A stretch of DNA of 64,000 nucleotides. Source: Pholis gunnellus. Its lineage: Eukaryota; Chordata; Actinopteri; Perciformes; Pholidae. Made by a program: the position numbers and the translations under genes. Of this stretch, positions 11,205 to 21,625 are shown in pieces; within the stretch, counting starts at the first letter, position 1; every line of letters starts with the position of its first letter. The stretch spans positions 868,001 to 932,000 of the forward strand of contig OU342822.1 of assembly GCA_910591455.2 (NCBI GenBank), read 5' to 3'. The notes beneath the pieces were generated by a model that was not told the DNA's origin, did not search any database, and was given only the letters and a program-made list of their open reading frames with translations.

Positions 11205-12087
11205 ACCTGCCAATCTTTAAGATTTCAGTCTTCAGTCCAGAGGCTGCATTTAAAATTAATTACTAACATGTTATTTTTCAGAACTACATTTATCGTTCTA
11301 TTTTCTTTGTATACAAAGTAGAAAAACACTTTTTGTGGAAATGTCGCCAAAGACACCCAGTTACTAATACTGCAAATATACTGTATAAATACTGCAGTAC
11401 TTTCATCAGTGGGCCGCCGGCTCAGTCACCATTGGCACCTCCTTCAGCTATAGATACTGAAGAGACTCAACAGACATTTCTTTAAATGAAAATCTTACAG
11501 ATTGTCACTTTAAGGTCTATACGATCTTGGCACAGAGGATCACCTCTCACAAAAATAAAAGTAGTTTTCACCTGAATGACCTCAGATGTGTTCACCTGTT
11601 GGAGAGTTTCACTAAAAACCAAAAACAGCAATGTGAGTGTTTTAACAGCAGACAATGGAATCTGACAATAAATCTCACTTTTTGCCACGACGGGATGCTG
11701 CTGCAGCTTCAACCAGGTGCAGAATATTTCTGATCGTACTGATTGATGTGATCCGTCTCCATCTGTTTTATAGTTTCTACGCCACTGAAGAAAAGTCAAC
11801 ATCTGCACATTTAATGGATCAGTCTGGTGTTAATCTTTATTTTATATTTTATCTTATAATTCTTTTGATTAGTTGATTGACAAAAGATTAATCTGCAACA
11901 ACTGTGATTATTGCTTTTTAAGCAAAAACGTTAACAAATTGGCTACTTCTCCCAGTTTTTTCTGTGATAGTAAACTCAATATCTGACTGTTCAGATAAAA
12001 AAAATTAAAAATAATTTGGAAAGTGTGATCTTGGGTTTCAGGAAACAATGACACGTGTTTTTTTACTCTTTTCTGATATTTCATACA
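11205..12087. other. Intergenic, no gene recognised
   Basis: AT-rich non-coding DNA. Short opposing ORFs at 11482-11876 have no family signature. Confidence 0.55.
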
Positions 12088-12093
12088 CTGAAC

Positions 12094-12607
12094 TGTCACG
12101 ATTAGGCTTTGCCTCCTGCGTCTCTTTGCCTCCCATGTCTCTGTGTCTGTGTGGCTCCGCCCTGGTCTCCTCCCGGCTCCCTCCGGATTGCACTCATTCA
12201 ACTCAACTGCCCAGTCCACCCAGCTGCCTTCAATCTACTCATCACCCAGCAGCATACCTACCCCGGTTCCTCATCCACTGCTCAGTGTGTTGCGTTCTGA
12301 GTTCTGTTTCCGTTATTCTCACCTTGTCGTCCTCTGCCTGCAGTTTGGTCCATCCTCCCGGTTCCTGAGTCTGCCTGCCCTGCCTGATTCCCACCCTCGT
12401 CTCTCGTCCTCCCGGTTCCTGAGTCTGCCTGCCCTGCCTCGTCCTGCCTGGTTTTCACCGTCGTCTTCTCGTCCTTGTATCTCCCCGTTGTTCCCTGTCA
12501 AGTTTCCCTTTGTGTCCACCTTGCATTAAACCCTGTTGTTCACTTAGCAGTCCCTGGTCTTGTCTGAGTTTGGGTCCACCATCACACCACCATCACACCC
12601 TGTGACA
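12094..12607 (+). mobile_element. Solo LTR (Ty3/Gypsy-like), 514 bp, with TSD
   Basis: The element begins TGTCACGATTAGG and ends CACCCTGTGACA, so it has TG...CA ends with a TGTCAC/GTGACA inverted terminus. CTGAAC flanks it on both sides (12088-12093 and 12608-12613); five or six of these bases are the target duplication. An ATTAAA signal at 12525-12530 lies about 80 bp before the 3' end. A 54-bp tandem duplication starts at 12353 and 12407 (TCCTCCCGGTTCCTGAGTCT). It has no internal coding region, so it is a solo LTR. The interior differs from the LTRs at 731 and 18569, so it is a related but distinct family. Confidence 0.78.
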
Positions 12608-12613
12608 CTGAAC

Positions 12614-13339
12614 AATCAATTGCTTATTAAATCAAATAATCCCCATAGTGCTGATAGTGGAAATAATTGTTAGTTACAGCCTTAATATTACCGGGCCCTT
12701 AAGCTATCTGTTTGTTGATTAGGCTACATGACACTTTTTTTATATTTTGAAATGTAAAATTGGTTCGGTTTAACCTGCGATCAACAACAACTTCAGTAGC
12801 AAAAGCTATTTCTGGCAATCAGCTTGGCTATAAACAAGCCTCACAAGGTGTTTTACAGGCCACATTTTGGCCACACTTTTGTCAAAAAAGTTTGATCTCA
12901 TTTGGAACCATCCATACCCGAGATGAATAAATCCCTGCTTCTGTTATCTTAGCCGCCATCTTGACTGTTCTTTGTTTGGGAGATGAGAGGGAGATACACC
13001 TGGAGGAGATCTGCTCTCTACTGACTTCACTCTTTTAGTTGGTTTCATCAGCTCAGCTCTTATTTGTGCTGTGAGGAGCGAGGAGGGATGTCCAGAAGAC
13101 ATGAGCGAGGAAACCCCAGTGCAGACATGCCCCCTCGTTAAAGATCAGTTATTTGATTGGACGCTGCAGCTGATCACAATGATCTGACTCATCTCAACAT
13201 CACTGGCGTTTCACAATGGAGTGAAGACAGATCACAGATTAAACTCCCAAGTTTTATATTTTAGTAGTTTTCTGAATCACCATCTAGTTAAACATATTTG
13301 TTCATTGTAGTTCTGATCAACGAAATGACTATAAACAAC
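12614..13339. other. Intergenic, no gene recognised
   Basis: Mixed composition. Stretches such as ATTTGATTGGACGCTGCAG at about 13150 look like decayed DNA-transposon interiors, but I cannot assign them. Confidence 0.45.
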
Positions 13340-14693
13340 TTTATTTATTTATTCTAAATAAGTTTAGCGTCTCTCACCGCCTTGCTAAACCTGTATTTTG
13401 ACTCTTTATACAAGTCCTTGTCCCCACTCCTAAATGCCTGATCCTTGTGCAGCCTTAGCTGTCTGAGTTCTGCTGTAAACCAGGGTTTGTTGTTGTTGTA
13501 ACTCACCCTGGTGCTTGATGGAACACAGCTGTCCTCACAGAAGCTGATATATGAAGTCACAGCCTCTGTGTAGTCATCCAGACTGTTGGTAGCAGTCCTG
13601 AACACATCCCAGTCTGTACGGTCCAAGCACGCCCGAAGATCCTCCATAGCTTCACGGGTCCATTTCTTGAATGTCCTCACCACAGATTTACAGAGCTTGA
13701 GTTTCTGCCTGTATGCAGGAATCAGATGGACCATGACGTGGTCAGAGAGTCCCAGTGCAGCACGAGGGACGGCGTGATAGGCCCCACTGATTGTGGTGTA
13801 ACAGTAGTCCAGAATGTTCTCCTCTCTGGTTGGGCATTTAATACACTGTCTATATTTAGGGAGTTCATGGCTGAGATTTCCTTTGTTAAAGTCACCAAGG
13901 ACAATAACTAGAGAGTCCGGGTTGGTCCGCTCCACACAACGTATCTGTTCGGCGAGTGTCCGCTGTGCCTCCTGCACGTTGCCCAATGGCGGCATGTAAA
14001 CACCGACCAGAATGAATGAAGCGAACTCACGGGGGGGGGGGGGGGGGGGGGGGAGTAGAAGGGTTTGCAGTTTATGATAAAAGTTTCCAGATCAGGAGAA
14101 CAGTGCTGCAGAACCACTGTCACATCGTTGCACCAGCCACTGTTGGTATTGAAACAGATTCCTCCACCCTTCGATTTGCCGGAGAGCTCCGTGTTGCGGT
14201 CCGCTCTGAACAGCTGGAAGCCAGCCAGCTGGAACGCGGAGTCCGGTATCGATCCACAGAGCCAGGTCTCAGTGAAGCACAAAACGGAAGATGAAGAAAA
14301 GTCTCTGTCTCTCCCCACCAGTAGCTGAAGTTCGTCCAGTTTGTTGCACAGTGAGCGGACGTTTGAGAGAAATATGCCCGGCAGCGGTGTGCGAAATCCA
14401 CGTGAGCGGAGACGCACCAGCGCTCCAGCCAGTTTCCCTCTCCTACGGCGTTTCACTGCATGGGCTAAGGTGAGAGCACCTTTGACTAGAATGTCCAGTA
14501 ATTCTACAGAAGTTAGCAGAAAAGTTGGAACTAAGTCCGCTGGAGTTGTACCCCTGATGTTCATGAGCTCATCTCTGGTGAAAGAGCTCCGAGTATCGCA
14601 GCATAAAACTGAATTAATGACAAAAACAACACAAAACAAAGTGCACCAACACGTCGAGGCAGCCGTCCATGGCGCCATCTTGATGTGAAATCT
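13340..14693 (-). pseudogene. L2-like LINE: 5' end and endonuclease domain
   Basis: Minus-strand non-LTR retrotransposon relic. The 5' end reads CAAGATGGCGCCATGG near 14690-14665. The frame from 14678 gives an AP endonuclease: FLSNVRSLCNKLDEL, then LCFTETWL (catalytic Glu), then a run of Pro codons. After a frame break at the G-run (14031-14053) it continues as VIVLGDFNKGNL at about 13870 and ALGLSDHVMVHL at about 13720, which carry the conserved Asp/Asn and Ser-Asp-His motifs. It continues into a linker (WTREAMEDL, NNNKPWFTAELRQLRLHKD) and stops at 13340, before the reverse transcriptase. This architecture fits the L2/CR1 (Jockey) group. It is a 3'-truncated copy. Other pieces of the same or a very similar family occur at 17404-17600 and 18516-18990. 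Confidence 0.83.
14031..14053 (+). repeat. G23 homopolymer inside the LINE endonuclease frame
   Basis: Uninterrupted run of 23 G (poly-C, hence poly-Pro, on the coding strand). It is where the two minus-strand frames of the endonuclease fall out of register. Confidence 0.9.
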
Positions 14694-14885
14694 TTAAAAG
14701 TTATCTGCATTTGACCCATCCCTATGTAGGGAGCAGTGGGCTGCTATTGAGAAGCGCCCGGGGAGCAGTTTGGGAATAGGTGTCTTACTCAGGTACACCA
14801 AGGCACAGGACATGTAGTAGCCAAGGATCGAACCGCAAACCTTGCGAATACTGGACGACCCACTCTACCCCATGAGCCACGGTTT
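14694..14885 (-). mobile_element. tRNA-derived SINE
   Basis: On the minus strand the element begins near 14882 with TGGCTCATGGGGTAGAG, a pol III A box (14863-14879 on +). GGTTCGATCC follows, a perfect B box (14825-14834 on +). The remainder (CCCGGGCGCTTCTCAATAGC, CACTGCTCCCTACATAGGGA) is a body I know from widespread teleost SINEs. It ends directly against the 5' end of the L2-like LINE. No CCA-flanked mature tRNA fold is intact, so this is not a working tRNA gene. Confidence 0.75.
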
Positions 14886-15154
14886 ACCACGGTTTACTGA
14901 GTAAACAACAGTGTCACAGGCAATATACGTCACAAAAGGATAACAGACACGAATTGCCTTCATACAGCTACGTATCTGGACACTGTAACAATTGGTTCTA
15001 GTACAAAGGTCACTTTTATAATCGGAAGACACCATGAAGTATTGATGACATCTACAACTTTATTTATCACTACAAGCAGTGCTGAGTGTTCTTTTAGATA
15101 GACTAAACAACTGCTGAGACAACTGGTGTCAGAGCACACATTATCATTAGTCAT
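14886..15154. other. Short intergenic spacer
   Basis: CCACGGTTTAC is tandemly doubled at about 14877-14898. No other feature was seen. Confidence 0.5.
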
Positions 15155-16400
15155 TTAGATTTTGACCCCAACACTCTGACATCCACAACAACTACAGACC
15201 CATCTCCAATTTCCTTTTTCTTTCTAACATGCTGGAACGCATTGTTGCCCACCAACTGAAAACCTACTCAACTCAAACCAACTCTATGAACCATGTCAAT
15301 CTGGATTCAGATCTCATCACAGCACAGAAACTGCCCTGATCAAAGTCACCAACAACCTCCTCCTCCTCTCCTCTGATGACCACTTCCTCAACATCCTGAT
15401 ACTACTTGACCTGAGTGCAGCCTTTTGACACCATCAACCACTCCATCCTCCTTTCTCGAGTCCTACCTCCACATTACTGGCACAGCCCTCTCCTGGTTCA
15501 AATCATACCTCTCCGACCGTGTTCATTAGTAACAACAAATTAAAGTCTGACAACTCCAGTCTCTCAAGGTGTCCCCCAAGGTTCAGTACTCGGCACCACT
15601 GTTTCTGCTTCCACGCATGTCCGTAAACTTTTGAATCATTTTTTATCAAACCCTCTCCTTTGAACACCACGTCAATCACATCACAAAAAACGCCTTCTTT
15701 CATCTCAAAAACATCGCCAGTCTACGCCCATCTACGCCCCTCCCTCTCCTCCTCAGCCGCTGAAACACTCATCCACGCCTTCATCACCTCTCGACTGGAC
15801 TACTGCAACAGCATCCTGTACGGCTCATCCACCAAAATCATCAACAAACTACAATTCATCCAGAACTTAGCTGCCCGTCTGCTCTCCCACTCCACCAGAG
15901 ATCACATCACCCCAGTCCTTCAAAACCTCAACTGGCTCCCCATACAGTAAATAATCCAGTTCAAGATTCTTCTCATTGCATTCAAAGCCCTTCATAACCT
16001 CGCCCCTTCATACCTTTCGGACCTCCTGCATCGACACGCTCCCAACCGCAACCTCAGATCCGCCAATGCCAACCTCCTTACCCCCCCTACTCTGTCCAAG
16101 CATTGGACCGGGGGGGACAGGGCCTTCTCTATTGCTGCCCCCTCCCTCTGGAACTCACTCCCCCAGCACCTAAGACATTCTCCGTCACTCGCCACTTTCA
16201 AAACTGCACTTAAAATTCTGTAAAGTCAGTTATAGTATATGTTTTTTTATTTATTTTGTTCCGTGTTGTTCCTTACTGTTATGTCATCTATTTTGTTTTT
16301 ATTGTAATTACTTCTATTGTTTCTGTTTTTACCATGTAAAGTGTCTTTGAGTACCTTTTTAAAGTGCTTTACAAATAAAATGTATTTTATTATTAAATAA
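15155..16400 (+). pseudogene. L2 LINE: reverse transcriptase and 3' end, internally deleted
   Basis: Plus-strand L2 relic. NYRPISNF starts the RT near 15190. Degenerate blocks follow, readable with frameshifts (LDLSAAFDTINHSI-like at 15410-15450, WFKSYLSDR at 15494-15522, SQGVPQGSVLGT at about 15560). The catalytic YADD block is deleted between about 15600 and 15650. The C-terminal part is well kept: SRLDYCNSILYG at about 15795, IQNLAARLL, then WNSLPQHLR at about 16150. The 3' UTR ends in the classic L2 tail, TGTAAAGTGTCTTTGAGTA (16336-16354), AATAAAA and a short TTATTA run near 16390. Ends and motifs make the L2 call firm. It cannot be the 3' half of the neighbouring LINE at 13340-14693, which is on the other strand. 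Confidence 0.85.
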
Positions 16401-16442
16401 GTGTAGGAATGTGGATTTGATGCTCATTGCTAACTCGTACCT

Positions 16443-17377
16443 GTGAACACAAACAAAGAGGAGCTGAGACAGCTTGTGACTGGGAAGGTGGAGGAGAGGG
16501 GGTTGTTCACTGCAGAGGGGTCGGGGAAAGTTGATGTGGAGCTCCGGGATCCTGTTCCGTCCGTCACGCCTGTTTCCCTAAATCTTTCCATTACGCCGGC
16601 GGTGTCTGCTGAGGAGCTCCAGCTGATGCCCGCATTAAGGAGTTAGAAGTGCAAGCTATGCACCTTAGGGTTAGAGCATTAGAACTGGAACACCAGCCTA
16701 GTGTCACTCCCCATTCAAATGTTACAAATCCAACCCCGCACTCTCCCCGAGATAGCTTCGATGTGAGCAGGCATATTGCACTGGTGCCACCGTTCAGAGA
16801 GTCTGAGGTGGACTCGTACTAATGGATTCAAACGCATTGCATCCACTTTAAATTGGCCAAAGAATGTTTGGACTTTGCTGCTCCAGTGTAAATTGGTGGG
16901 TAAAGCTCAGGAGGTGTGTGCCACCCTCTCATTTGAACAAAATGTGGTTACGATATTGGCTATGGTGCTACTGGCATATGAACTTGAAGGCAGAAGTTTA
17001 GAAGTGGTGGAAAGGATGTCAACCAGACGTAGAGTTTGCGCATGTGAAAGGCATGCTTTTCGATAAATGGTGTCAATCCAGTTAAATTAATGGTCGGTTT
17101 AATTCAGGGTGAGTTAAACACTAGTCAGTATGAGCTTTGGACAGAGTAATTGCCAAAGCAAGATATTGATGATTCTTTTAAACCTTTCATTTCGCAGGGT
17201 TACTTTTTCCTGACTGGCTGTGAGGTGGACACAGTCCCAATTACCATTTTGAGAGATACCGGGGCGAAGCATTCTGTGGCTCGACGTGGTGCGGAGCCGT
17301 TCTCTGATCAGTCTTACTGTGGTTCTGGCCTGTTTATGTGGGGAATTAAATTGAGTGTTTTACGCATGCCGCTTTAT
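16443..17377 (+). pseudogene. Ty3/Gypsy (Gmr1-like) gag and protease relic
   Basis: Decayed LTR-retrotransposon internal region with at least three frame breaks. The N-terminal part (16443-16646) is an acidic leader. A coiled, Glu-rich helix follows (KELEVQAMHLRVRALELEHQ, 16636-16695). Next comes SRHIALVPPFRESEVDSY (about 16766-16820) and, after a shift, RIASTLNWPKNVWTLLLQCK and LVGKAQEVCATL. This is the capsid type that published work on the SCAN domain traces to Gmr1-like Gypsy elements. Further on, GYFFLTGCEVDTVPITILRD-TGA (17190-17265) is a retropepsin-like protease with the D-T-G triad. Zinc knuckle, RT and LTRs are missing. It joins other repeat DNA at about 17378. The relic is too damaged to be a domesticated gag gene. 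Confidence 0.72.
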
Positions 17378-17403
17378 CAGAATCAGCTTTATTTGCCATG
17401 TAT

Positions 17404-17600
17404 GCGTACGCATACTCATCCAGGTCTGTAGCAGCAGCCTCTAAAACACTCCAATCGGTGCAGACAAAGCAGGACTGTAGCTCCAGCTTTGCCTCGTTGG
17501 TCCATCTCCTCACAGTCTTGACCACAAGCTTTGCAGATTTTAGTTTCTGCCTGTAGGTCGGGAGAAGATGAACCAGACAATGATCAGAGAGTCCCAAAGC
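17404..17600 (-). pseudogene. L2-like LINE fragment (end of endonuclease)
   Basis: Minus-strand frame with ALGLSDHCLVHLLPTYRQKL, then RWTNEAKLELQSC and TDWSVLEAAATDLDEYA. It aligns with residues around the Ser-Asp-His motif of the LINE at 13340-14693. The sequence just before it (17378-17403, GAATCAGCTTTATTTGCCA) looks like the 3' tail of another retroelement. The fragment breaks off at about 17600, where a hAT end begins, and the same LINE seems to resume at 18516. Confidence 0.78.
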
Positions 17601-17904
17601 TGAAATCATAAAGATATTTGACTGTAACATTAATAGAGCGCTGCTCTGTGACGTCTTTCCTTGTCTCTCCCCCCTGTGTCACGGTGTGGGTACATCTCAC
17701 TCGAGTCAGGAAACTTATAAGAAGACCCTTATTTGATTGGCTAAACTGCATCACGTGACGGGATTTACAACGCATTGGTCGGTGTTTTTCCTGCACCTCT
17801 GAACAAGTGCTGTAAATGTTGGAGAGGAACATGAATAACTCCGCTGTATAAGGCAAAGGCCCACTGAAAACGGGTCTGTGACGACCCACCAGTTGAGAAT
17901 CACT
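17601..17904. mobile_element. hAT element fragment, right end
   Basis: It ends in CCAGTTGAGAATCACTG (to 17904), the reverse complement of the CAGTG-ATTCTCAACTGG terminus I know from fish hAT elements. The interior (TTTGATTGGCT...CATCACGTGA..GATTTACAACG, GGTCGGT.TTTTCCTG) parallels the promoter end of the hAT element at 6614-7644 (about 7410-7500). The left end was not found, so it is truncated. A 20-bp tandem duplication follows at 17919-17958. Confidence 0.6.
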
Positions 17905-17918
17905 GGTCTACAGGATCG

Positions 17919-17958
17919 TGAGGAGTGGTGAACAGCTGTGAGGAGTGGTGAACAGCTG
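17919..17958. repeat. 20-bp tandem duplication
   Basis: TGAGGAGTGGTGAACAGCTG occurs twice head to tail at 17919-17938 and 17939-17958, with no mismatch. Confidence 0.9.
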
Positions 17959-18515
17959 TTTGTGTGGCATGTCTTTCGTCTCTTCCTGTTTCCTTCACCT
18001 ACATTCCCCTGGGTCCTAAGCCCCTCCATGTACAGCTTCTTATAACCCTTTATGTACCAACGTACATTTATAACAAATACCACACATATTACGGTAATCA
18101 GCGTTGCATATGTGTCAAACTCTATCGGTGCATCTCCGGTCTGTCTTTGTTCATCCTGCATCGCTCTGTTCTGTTCTTTAATGTAACATTACTGGAGCGA
18201 CGGAGCTGCTCCAAGCCGTTAGCGCTAGCGGGCTAGCACAACAGTGAGCTGTACCCAGCATGCAGTTCGGCGGTGAAATTGTATAAATGTACAATTATTA
18301 GCGTTACAAATTGTTTATGTGTCACGCATTAGGTGTGGGTTGTTAATTGTTATGTTATAAAGTTATGACCATGATTAGGGTTCCCTCTCAACCTTAACAC
18401 TCATAGCGGTGAACAATATATTTTGCTGCCTGTTGAAGAGTGACAGCAGTTGATTCGGCTATGCACCGGTATGACGGTATGTGAAAAATTCATATCGTAC
18501 GGGAAATTAAAACCG
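17959..18515. mobile_element. Intergenic ending in a hAT-like terminus
   Basis: No gene seen. The right end (18462-18515) has CACCGGTATGACGGTATGTG and finishes in AAAACCGCCCAGCACTAG. This resembles the CTGGGCGGT...ACCGGTAT termini common among teleost hAT elements. The other end was not identified. Confidence 0.45.
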
Positions 18516-18990
18516 CCCAGCACTAGCTCCATGTTAGTTATCTGCTCAGCCAGGTGTTGGAGCGCCTCTGTCAGGATCCCTGTCTGACCCGCTGTGTGTT
18601 ACCTCTGTTTCCCCTGATCTCCTCTCATGTGTTCTGTCATTCCCCTGTTTGTTATTGTGTGCCATGTGCTCTGTGTTTTTCCTCTGCCTCCAGACACTTC
18701 CCATGGCCACCCCCCACACCCCGACCCACGGGACTTCACACTGTCGATCTGCCTGCCCTCCGGTGTCGATCCACAGGACATCACACCTTCGATCCTGCAT
18801 GCTCTGCCTTCTGTACAGCGTAAAATAAAGTCTGTTCTGTACCTGAATTCTGTCTCAAGGTCTGCTATTGGGTCCTGTCCTGAACTCCCTTGACAGCCTC
18901 ACTCACACAGGCCTGAGGATGTAAATACCGGCCAGAATGAATGAGGAAAACTCCTGCGGTGAATAAAATGGTTTACAGTGTATGTAGCAT
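18516..18990 (-). pseudogene. L2-like LINE endonuclease fragment split by a solo LTR
   Basis: The two halves, 18516-18568 and 18901-18990, line up with 13935-14075 of the LINE at 13340-14693. GTTATCTGCTCAGCCAGGTG corresponds to GTATCTGTTCGGCGAGTGTC, and GATGTAAATACCGGCCAGAA corresponds to CATGTAAACACCGACCAGAA. Only the LTR and one copy of GCCTC separate them. Together with 17404-17600 this is probably one LINE copy broken by later insertions. In this copy the G-run of the 14031 copy is replaced by a short CTGCGGTG, so the homopolymer is not ancestral to all copies. Confidence 0.7.
18569..18895 (+). mobile_element. Solo LTR (Ty3/Gypsy-like), 327 bp, with perfect TSD
   Basis: The element begins TGTCAGGATCCCTGTC and ends GAACTCCCTTGACA. 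GCCTC flanks it exactly on both sides (18564-18568 and 18896-18900). AATAAA lies at 18824-18829, about 70 bp from the 3' end. The first half is clearly the same family as the minus-strand LTR at 731-1573 (shared CATGTGCTCTG.G.TTTTTCCTCTGCCTCCAG block), but it holds only about one unit where that copy holds the 91-bp array. It has no internal region. Confidence 0.85.
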
Positions 18991-21304
18991 ATCCCTCCGA
19001 AAGATGGTCCGACACTTGACTGATGATTGTACAATTTATTTCTAAATCCCACAAACGTAAGAGCTGTGTACAAAGCAACAAATATGTGTTAGCATTTTCT
19101 TCCCATTAGCAATACTATAGCATACACACATAGAGCCGTTACTTATGTCAGTTACTTATGCTACTTATTCTACTTAAAAACACACACAGTTATTAGTTGT
19201 TAGTTACAGTTATTAGTTATTAGCTATTACAGTTATTCAAACATTAACCGACCTCGTGCCTCTTCGGGGGTACTAATACCGTAACCGTTTCTATACGTTC
19301 TCAACCGTCATATACTCTTTTTCTTCATGTGCACAGTTCTAATTCCGTTTTTACTCTGCGAGCCACCTTCAAAATAAAAGCATTTCTTCTTATAACAAAT
19401 TCAGGAAACAGGCAAAAACTTGTAACGAAGGCAACAGATTGATTGCCAAACACGAATTGGGTTACTTACAGTGTATGAAAAGTGTTTCTAAGTGAGGGCT
19501 GCACGATTCCTACAACACTGTGATATCCGTACACCAAGCTTCGTTAATGAGAAGCCCTTTTTGTTCACATTGTTTTCTCATGTTTTCTGTTAAGGAGGTA
19601 CGTAAGCTGCCTGTATTTTCTTTTGTTTCTTTTTGAATTAGGTAAGTTAGTATATTAATGAAGATTGATTTGTTTATTGTTTTGGGCCAGGCTCACCCTG
19701 ACGTATATTGCTAGTCCATTTAAAGTCAAATAGACCATGAAGCAGGGTAGGCTTTAGGGCGGGGCTACACAGTGATTGTTGGGTCACTGCTTCGGCATTG
19801 TCCTGTCTGGGAGTTGTCCATGTCTTACAACTGTAACCCTTTTCATGTTGTTCACTTTATGACAGTTAATTGTAACATTTTGGTTGCCTAAAAATATCTT
19901 GCGTTTGATTGTACTTAGTTAGCTCGATCGTGTCATGTCACTGGTTTGATTCTAAGTCCTGACACAGACTCCAATTGCACAAAAAAGAAGAATACAATGT
20001 AAAGACAATGCCTACAACAGCTTTTCACACTTAATCCCAACATTTCAGTGGCAGAGTGGGCTGAAAGATAATACTTGCAGAACTTATTCGATCAAAAGCT
20101 TTAGACGCAGTTATCCAACAAAATCAGCAATTAACTGCATAGAAGCAGAAACAATTCAGTGAATAAAGCAACCTAATTAACTTTCACCATGTGAATGTTT
20201 TTCTGGCAAAAAACCTTCTGATAGCAGAACAGTGTGTGTTAGTGGTGTGTGTGTTCTGCATGCACGGTGCTGTTCGTTGTGTGTTCACAGGTTTTCTATT
20301 TTCATCAGAGACATAAGGACTTGCTTCTGTCCTCTGCCCAGCTGTGAAAGTAGCTTATAGCCTCCAGGTACATCGATGCACCGTTAATTCTGTGTCTTAA
20401 TGCTCCATTTGAGCTAGTAGGTACTAGCATTACGAGCTCTTGAGAGCGGCTATCCATCAGTGTCTCCAGTGGAGCTTTGCGTTTAGTGCTATGTTAGTAA
20501 CTTGAACACTTACCTGACTGTAACTATGCATAATCACATACGTTTAGAACTCGGTGCAATCAATGTGAAAAAGAAAATGTCCGTAGGTCAGAGTGTATTG
20601 ATGTGACCAGTCCACTCATCCAGTTTTCAAGCACGCTTCTCAGTAGGGGACCTATCTCAGCAGGTGACAGCTATCAATCCAGCCACAAGGTCGACGGAAG
20701 GATAGAAGTATACCCCTTTCATCTTCCCACTGACTTTCACTCAATCTCTGTCTCTCTCTGTGTCCGCTGCCCTTCCTTCATTTTAACTGCAGCTTCTCAT
20801 GTCTGCAGAATTCTCTAAGTGCCAACACTCTTGTCCGAGGTGATTCTTCAAGCCCTTTTTGCAGCACACGCACTGGCACATCTTTGTTTTCCTCTCCCTT
20901 ACCCTTTTTCTCCTATCACCTTTCATTCACACAGATCTGTGTGAAAGTTCTGTATTAGGCTCACGTTTTTGGCACCTAACTCTGGAACGAATTTAAAGTT
21001 AATTCTCCAGTGATGCTAATTCTCCTCCTGTGAGTACTTGTTGAATGTTTTGGCTGCGTGCAGGCAATCACACAATTCCACGTTCAGCTGGGGCTTAGGA
21101 TTCTATTTATGGTTGGCCCTACCGGATAATAATTCCTACTGTTAAAGTGGACATTTCAAGTATTATTGTGGGTTGTTCAATCAATATTGAAGTCTTTCTC
21201 AAAGCCTAAAATAGCTAAATAGGTTGTCTCAAGGACATGGCTTATATGATCAGACACAATTTTAACCCCACAGTATTTGACACATGTAAAGCAAGTTTTA
21301 GTGC
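18991..21304. other. Intergenic, no gene recognised
   Basis: AT-rich non-coding DNA. TTAGTTA/TTATTAG runs occur at 19185-19235. GGGCTGCACGATTCCTACAAC at about 19497 resembles the start of a fish hAT family, but no second end was found. Confidence 0.5.
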
Positions 21305-21625
21305 CTGTCCGTTATCAGGTTGTCCGTCTGTCTGTCCGCCCTAGTCTCCTGGACGCCATATCTCAGGATTTATTCAAATTTTGGCAGAAAAAATCCGCTT
21401 GGATTTAAGGATAAACTGATGAATTTAGTGGTCAAGGGTCACTGTGATCTCACAAAACATGTTTTTGGCCATAGTTTGAATATTCATGTACTAATTATGA
21501 CAATTTCCAAAATGCCAACACGGCAAATGTTGATGTGCTGTCTTTTTGGAAGGACATGGACGGACTGGACTGGGGGCAACTGTGAGGCGGTAATTCTAGA
21601 TGATTTTGTTAAGATAAAAGAAAGT
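21305..21625. repeat. Dispersed teleost repeat (gene-free)
   Basis: It opens with CCGTCTGTCTGTCCG, then GCCATATCTCAGGATTTATT, CTTGGATTTAAGGATAAACTG, GGTCAAGGGTCACTGTGATCTCAC, and ends CAACTGTGAGGCGGTAATTCTAG. I recognise this order of phrases as a non-coding repeat present in many fish genomes, of unknown class. The 117-codon ORF across it is incidental. Confidence 0.55.

Noticed and set aside
12048..12529. ORFs of 106 and 128 codons on + and 66 codons on -
   Set aside because: They lie within the solo LTR and owe their openness to its pyrimidine-rich, duplicated sequence.
14825..14880. Possible tRNA gene on the minus strand
   Set aside because: A and B boxes are present, but the body continues as a SINE and no intact cloverleaf can be drawn.
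15400..15460. An intact LINE gene at 15155-16400
   Set aside because: Stops and frameshifts are frequent, and the catalytic YADD block is deleted.
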